DNA from: Proteles cristata cristata
Taxonomy: Eukaryota; Chordata; Mammalia; Carnivora; Hyaenidae
Length of the DNA: 64,000 nucleotides
Assembly (NCBI GenBank): GCA_017311185.1
Contig: JAESUZ010005462.1
Span: 3,162,001 to 3,226,000, forward strand
Reading direction: 5' to 3'
Shown here: one piece after another, positions 59,605 to 64,000 of the stretch
How positions within the stretch are numbered: position 1 is the first letter of the stretch
Layout: every line of letters starts with the position of its first letter
Made by a program: the position numbers and the translations under genes
Notes under the pieces: generated by a model
The model's input: the letters and a program-made list of their open reading frames with translations, nothing else
Told to the model about the DNA's origin: nothing
Database searches by the model: none

Positions 59605-59690
59605 TGACAGCTACTTCCCTACTAGACTGTGAGTTTCCTAGAAGCAAGGAACAGGGCTGTGGACAGCTTTGTACTTAATGTGCTCATATT
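59605..59690 (+). repeat. Possible L2 3' fragment
   Basis: Short L2-like order: CTAGACTGTGAGTTTCCTAG, AAGCAAGGAACAGGGCTG. Weak. Confidence 0.4.
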
Positions 59691-59739
59691 TATAAAGAGG
59701 ATGGCTCTGCAGTGGGATTCTCAGGAATAACTTCCATAA

Positions 59740-59930
59740 GGGAGGTTCACAACCTTGCCACTATTGGTATTTTCGACCATATAAATTCAGTCTTTCCTGT
59801 TTAGCAGCATCTCTGGCTTCTACCCATTAGTAGCACACAACAACACCAACTGTGATAACTGCAAATATTGCCTGACATTGCCACGTGTTCCTTGGGGAAC
59901 AAACCCCCTCCCCCCTGTTGAGAACCACTG
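59740..59930 (-). mobile_element. MER20 (hAT-Charlie MITE), inverted
   Basis: The end CTGTTGAGAACCACTG and the internal 'CAGCATCTCTGGCTTCTACC', 'TGCCTGACATTGCCACGTG' and GGGGAACAAACCCCCTCC match an inverted MER20. The 8-bp target duplications TTCCATAA (59732-59739) and TTCCGTAA (59931-59938) differ by one base. Confidence 0.85.
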
Positions 59931-59938
59931 TTCCGTAA

Positions 59939-62900
59939 GGAAGGATGGGAGCTAGACAGTGCTGGAGGAGGGCACTAACAGAAAATATTACTGTCTGAGA
60001 CTGTCATGAAACTTTGTGTGTTTTGTTTTTTATAACAGAAAAATCTGAGTTTTTAAAACTGCAATTCCAATTCAATACATGGTAGTTTTTCTTTTACTTT
60101 CAGTAAAATAAAGCCACCAAGGTCAGCCTCAATGCTGGTGGCCTCATCCACACACAGAGACATATATTCATCTTTCTGTATGTTCTCTTGTCACATATCT
60201 GTATGTGAGAATTCAGTGTGCATTAAAAATATGACTTTTTAAGCAAGTATATTTTCCAATTTTGCAGAATGAAATCGTTCCTGCTACCAAATTTTACCTG
60301 GGTGTGAATTTTTACAACTGAGATATTAATCCTTGAAAAGAGATTTTTATAATGGAAATGCTGACACAACCTTAGCTGCCCTGCTTCAAATGGCATCATT
60401 ATATTATTCCACTCTTGACCATGTCTGTTCTGAAAACAGTGGTGGCATTGTCTGCCTCTGAATGGTGCTAAAGGACTGAGGAGGGGAAGAATTTGGCACT
60501 GATATCAGAGTGGGGGAAATAATTTAAAATAAAAAATACACTTTACGTGCATGACTCATTCATTCAACTCGGGATTTGCTAAGATGAATAACTAGGTTTG
60601 ATCCACATAAGACTTGAATGTTTCACCACCCCTACTATATCAAACTGATGATAATGCCTTCTGGTTCCATCTTTCAGACTATCTTAACTGAGTCTTGAAC
60701 TGCTAAAATGATTACCCAATGATAAGTATTCTCTTTTATAAACTAATCACTTTTCTTTAACTTTATAGTTTAATTTCCTGGTAGACTCTGTAGCTCTAAA
60801 TAAACACAGCAGATATGGACAGCTTGAAATAATATTTTCTGTCTTGTTCCATACGCTGTCAAAGTGCATGCACACAGGTATGCACACACACATGCACCCT
60901 TTTATCTCCTTGAGACAACTTTTTACAAAAAGACACTATGTGTTTGGTGTTGGCATTATTACACGTCCCAGATACTTTTCAGAAGTTTTCTACATGCACT
61001 TGGTGAGGAGGGGAGAAAAGAAATGGAAGGACTTCTAGCAAGGCCCACCTGCATTACCTCTTTTTCTCAACAAGGACAGAAATGAGAACCTTCTCCAAGT
61101 GATAAATAGACTTCATGACCGATGCCACTTCCTACTATCATTCCACCATCTCCAGGAATACGAAAAAATAGATGAGGGTAGTTAATAATGAAAATCAAGG
61201 AAAGAAGTAGGAATGGGAAAGGTAAAATGCAAAACTGTCAAAGCATGAGTTATGGAGGAAAATATCTTTTAATGAAGGCGGAAACTTTTGGAAAATACTA
61301 AAATACTGCTTTTAAACGGGTGTGCCATAGAGCACAAGGCAGAAAAAGTATCACTGTGTCTAGAGTAGAAAAGGTACTAAAGTTTTAACGTATGCATCTT
61401 GACTTCCATTTTTAAGTCATTAAGCAAAAATCTTTTATTGTTAAGGAAAATGTACTTGAAACATTTTGACCAAAATGAAGCACTCGTAATTTAATTTATT
61501 ATTTGATTTTAACTTCTTGGCTCAACATCTGTGTCCAGACCTTCCTTCAAGTGCGTATGTGACCTCTTGAGGGTACGCAAATAATCCTGAGTCGTCAGCA
61601 GCTACTGCTGCTTCAATAGGTAACTTGCAGTTCAATCACCTCCGAAATCATGGTGGCTGGGGTGACGGTTATAGAAGAGACATATTTCAGAGCATCCTCT
61701 GTGGTCCCAGAAGAGAAGATATCTGCTATCTATTTAGAAACACGCACTCCGTGTCACCTTCTGACTCCTGTCCAAGAGTCTGTGTGATTTAGTGTCAGGG
61801 GAGCTCAGCTCCCTCTTTACCATCTGCTGCCGGCAAGGGCAGGAGACAGTGGTTTGATCTGTTACAGAAACAGCACAGGTGATGATCAAACATGAGTGTG
61901 GGCGCATGCTCGGCAGTATCTGTGGAGCACCCTACCTTTTTTTTTTTTTCAGATTTGAAAGAGTTAATCATTTTCTGAATAAGAAATAGAAGAGGCACTT
62001 GAGAGAGGGAAGTCCATTTGTTACTAAAATGACAGAACAGTTACCTCGGATTCTCATTGAAAGCAGTTCATGTTCTGTGGATAGTTCTCAATTTCAGCCT
62101 TTCTTTTTTAATTATCACTTTTTTAAAATGTGGTGTTTAGTGGTAAACACCAGGCTAAGAGAAAGCTCCCTAGCACTTCACTATTGGTGATCACTTCCTT
62201 ATTAGTTGGCTTGTATTTATAGCCCTGCAAACACATTCCCATTATTAAATTCTGCCATTTAGTGTGGGCTCTGCTGTACAGTATGTGTGTCCTGAAGCAA
62301 TTAGATACCAACACAAGCAAGAAGAAAATTCCTGCCCTGAAGCTCCTAAGTTTAATAAAGTATGTTATTTCCAGTAAACCCCTTTAATATGAGTGTAGGA
62401 TTATATTATTGTTCACCAAATGCATTTAAATATTTAAATGACATCAGCAAACACCTAAAACTTATTTCCTGTTACAATAAAATATATTTTTTCAGTCTTA
62501 TAACTCTCCACATTAATAATAATTAAAAGGTCAGAAGACAGCCTTAATTACAGCTAATCACTCAGCCTTTCCTCTCATTGTTTGGAACAAACAAGTGCTT
62601 TCTAGATGTCTTAACTGGGCTGTCTTGTATTCCATTCTTCTTTTTTTAATTTAATGTGTAAGAAAGAGTGTTTGATTGATGGAGCATCCCCTTCCACAAC
62701 CCCTCCAGTAAATCTCTCAAAGTCCTTAACCTTGTGCAGCCTGCTTGATAGAGCATTTGCTGTTGTTTATAGTCTGTTATCCCTGGAATTGGCTTTCCGT
62801 GTAATAAAGTACTAAAAATCTCATAGAGTAGGATCAACTTGGGTGTTCTGCGGTTTGCATGGTGGTTGTTATGCCTAATTCCCACAGCAGAGAAGGGAAT

Positions 62901-64000
62901 TAGAGGGAGCATCATAAAGAACAAAAGTTAGTGGGTTGCCAGCTGAGTAAAGCCCTCCCTGTGAACAGGTTTGGGTAATAGCGATATTTCTAAAAGGGAG
63001 GGCAATGACACTTAAGTGAGGTTGGTCTTAGGAAGCAGTTGCAGGTCTGGATCCAATAATGTATCATTGACTGCGTCTGGAATAGATCGCCTGGATAAAT
63101 TAAGTGAACTCTTACCCTGCTGGGAGCTTTTTTGCTGTGTGCTCTGTGCTTATTAGCCTCCTAGCCCCTAGTTTGACCCTGTTCCCGTTTTAAATTAATG
63201 CATCTCCAATTCCCTAATCTAGACATTTTTTTTAATCTCATGTTTCTTTGTTTCCACCCAATTTGAGGAAATAGCTGAGGAGTTTTCAACTGTTTACCCA
63301 AAGGCAAAATTAACAGGTGCATTCAGGGTTATTGTAAGACTCATCAAATACACTAAGATCCTGGCCCAAATCCAGTTCTGATAAACAGACCGGCATTGTA
63401 AATTAATTGAAAACTGACAAAAATAAAAAGCATTATCCTAGATAAAAGTTGTATATGTGCTTGCTGAAGAGCCTTACTACAACACATATTTTGACATGTT
63501 TATTCATAATAATGACTTTCTAATAAGCAGAACTTGGGTTATAGAAACTAAAGCTGAACCAAAAAGGGGGCCCCATTTTTTAACACAGTCTGGGAATGTA
63601 TTTACATCCGATAGCAGCTTGGCACAAGGAAGAAACTATTCAGAAGTTTGCCCACATGTTTTGCTGCCAGTTTATGCCTTTATTTGGAGGTACTTTATGT
63701 GGAGCAGAAGGCCCATGAAGCTGCATGGGTATGAATGCAGAGAATTCCGAAGAAAGCGCACCAGGAGAAATAGGATGTGTCTGATACTCTGCATTGGAAC
63801 ACATCAAGATCATTTACAGGGAAACAAATGGTATTTTATATGCAACAAATGTCTTCAGGTACAAAAGCTCTTTAAGAGCTAACTTCCTTATTGTGAAAAA
63901 CGAACTTCATATTTTGCAAAGAACACTCACTTTTTCTGAGCAATTCTGGCTCCACGAAAAATGTTTTGAAAAGTTCTTTGTTAGATAGAAAGAAGGGATT
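59939..64000. other. Unique DNA with CpG-retaining and conserved-looking blocks
   Basis: 4 kb with no interspersed repeat that I can name. 61501-61920 contains ten CpGs in 420 bp, high for this window. 62500-63450 has mixed composition and no repeats, the look of a conserved non-coding element. The 141-codon plus frame at 63457-63882 has a basic C-terminal part but no family I recognise and no clear gene context. Confidence 0.5.

Noticed and set aside
63457..63882. 141-codon plus-strand open frame near the right edge
   Set aside because: No recognised domain, promoter or splice context. A frame of this length is expected occasionally by chance in AT-rich DNA of this size.
1..64000. CRISPR array, phage or bacterial operon, rRNA, provirus
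   Set aside because: No regularly spaced direct repeats, no dense coding and no long paired LTRs. Repeats are all of mammalian type.
1..64000. Genuine tRNA genes suggested by A and B box matches
   Set aside because: All such matches that I found lie in the tRNA-derived heads of CAN-SINEs or MIR relics.

Overview
This is a 64 kb piece of a mammalian nuclear genome, almost certainly from a carnivoran and most likely a cat (Felidae). The evidence is 20 copies, plus one duplicated fragment, of a tRNA-derived CAN-SINE. Each has the head 'GGGGCGCCTGGGTGGCTCAG', a RNA polymerase III B box of the GGTTCGAGCCC type, a CT-rich body and an A-rich tail. Several also carry the 'CTGACTGCCAGCTCAG' body seen in feline SINEs. 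Carnivore-type L1 3' ends with the GATGAGCACTGGGTGTTA signature agree. The base composition is AT-rich and CpG-poor, with no operons, no dense coding and no ribosome binding sites.

No protein-coding gene can be supported with confidence. The window reads as intergenic or deep intronic DNA. Most open frames of 60-150 codons are chance frames or lie inside transposons. Two weak candidates are listed for checking: an exon-like frame after a good splice acceptor at the extreme left edge (19-202), and a 151-codon minus-strand frame at 37812-38267 with one hydrophobic segment.

Layout. 1-11.8 kb: mostly unique sequence with SINEs at 0.6, 4.6 and 10.6 kb and old MIR/L2 relics. 11.8-14.6 kb: a nearly complete fossil Tigger1 DNA transposon on the minus strand, with both ends, TA target duplications and a decayed transposase gene split by two SINEs. 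14.7-15.2 kb: two SINEs in the same target, leaving three copies of one target-site duplication. 16.7-17.0 kb: an inverted copy of the Tigger1 end and adjoining SINE. 17.4-18.7 kb: L2, a MER20 with 8-bp target duplications, another L2 end and a hAT fragment. 22.4-23.85 kb: an old L1 holding a truncated pogo-type element. 24-30 kb: a cluster of six SINEs and two carnivore L1 3' ends. 30-41 kb: no SINE and little recognisable repeat. 41-54 kb: six SINEs, two old L1 3' ends, and TG and GT/GA microsatellites. 54.4-64 kb: a second SINE-free stretch with one L1 3' end and a second MER20.

Possible function lies, if anywhere, in unique stretches that avoid repeats and keep CpGs (about 20.5-21.2, 27.6-28.5, 39.2-39.5, 46.9-47.45, 61.5-61.9 and 62.5-63.45 kb). 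They resemble conserved non-coding elements, but only an alignment can show it. I found no CRISPR array, recognisable tRNA, rRNA or ncRNA gene, provirus, or new multi-gene system. The most unusual structures are the inverted duplication at 14.5/16.7 kb and the triple target-site arrangement beside it.
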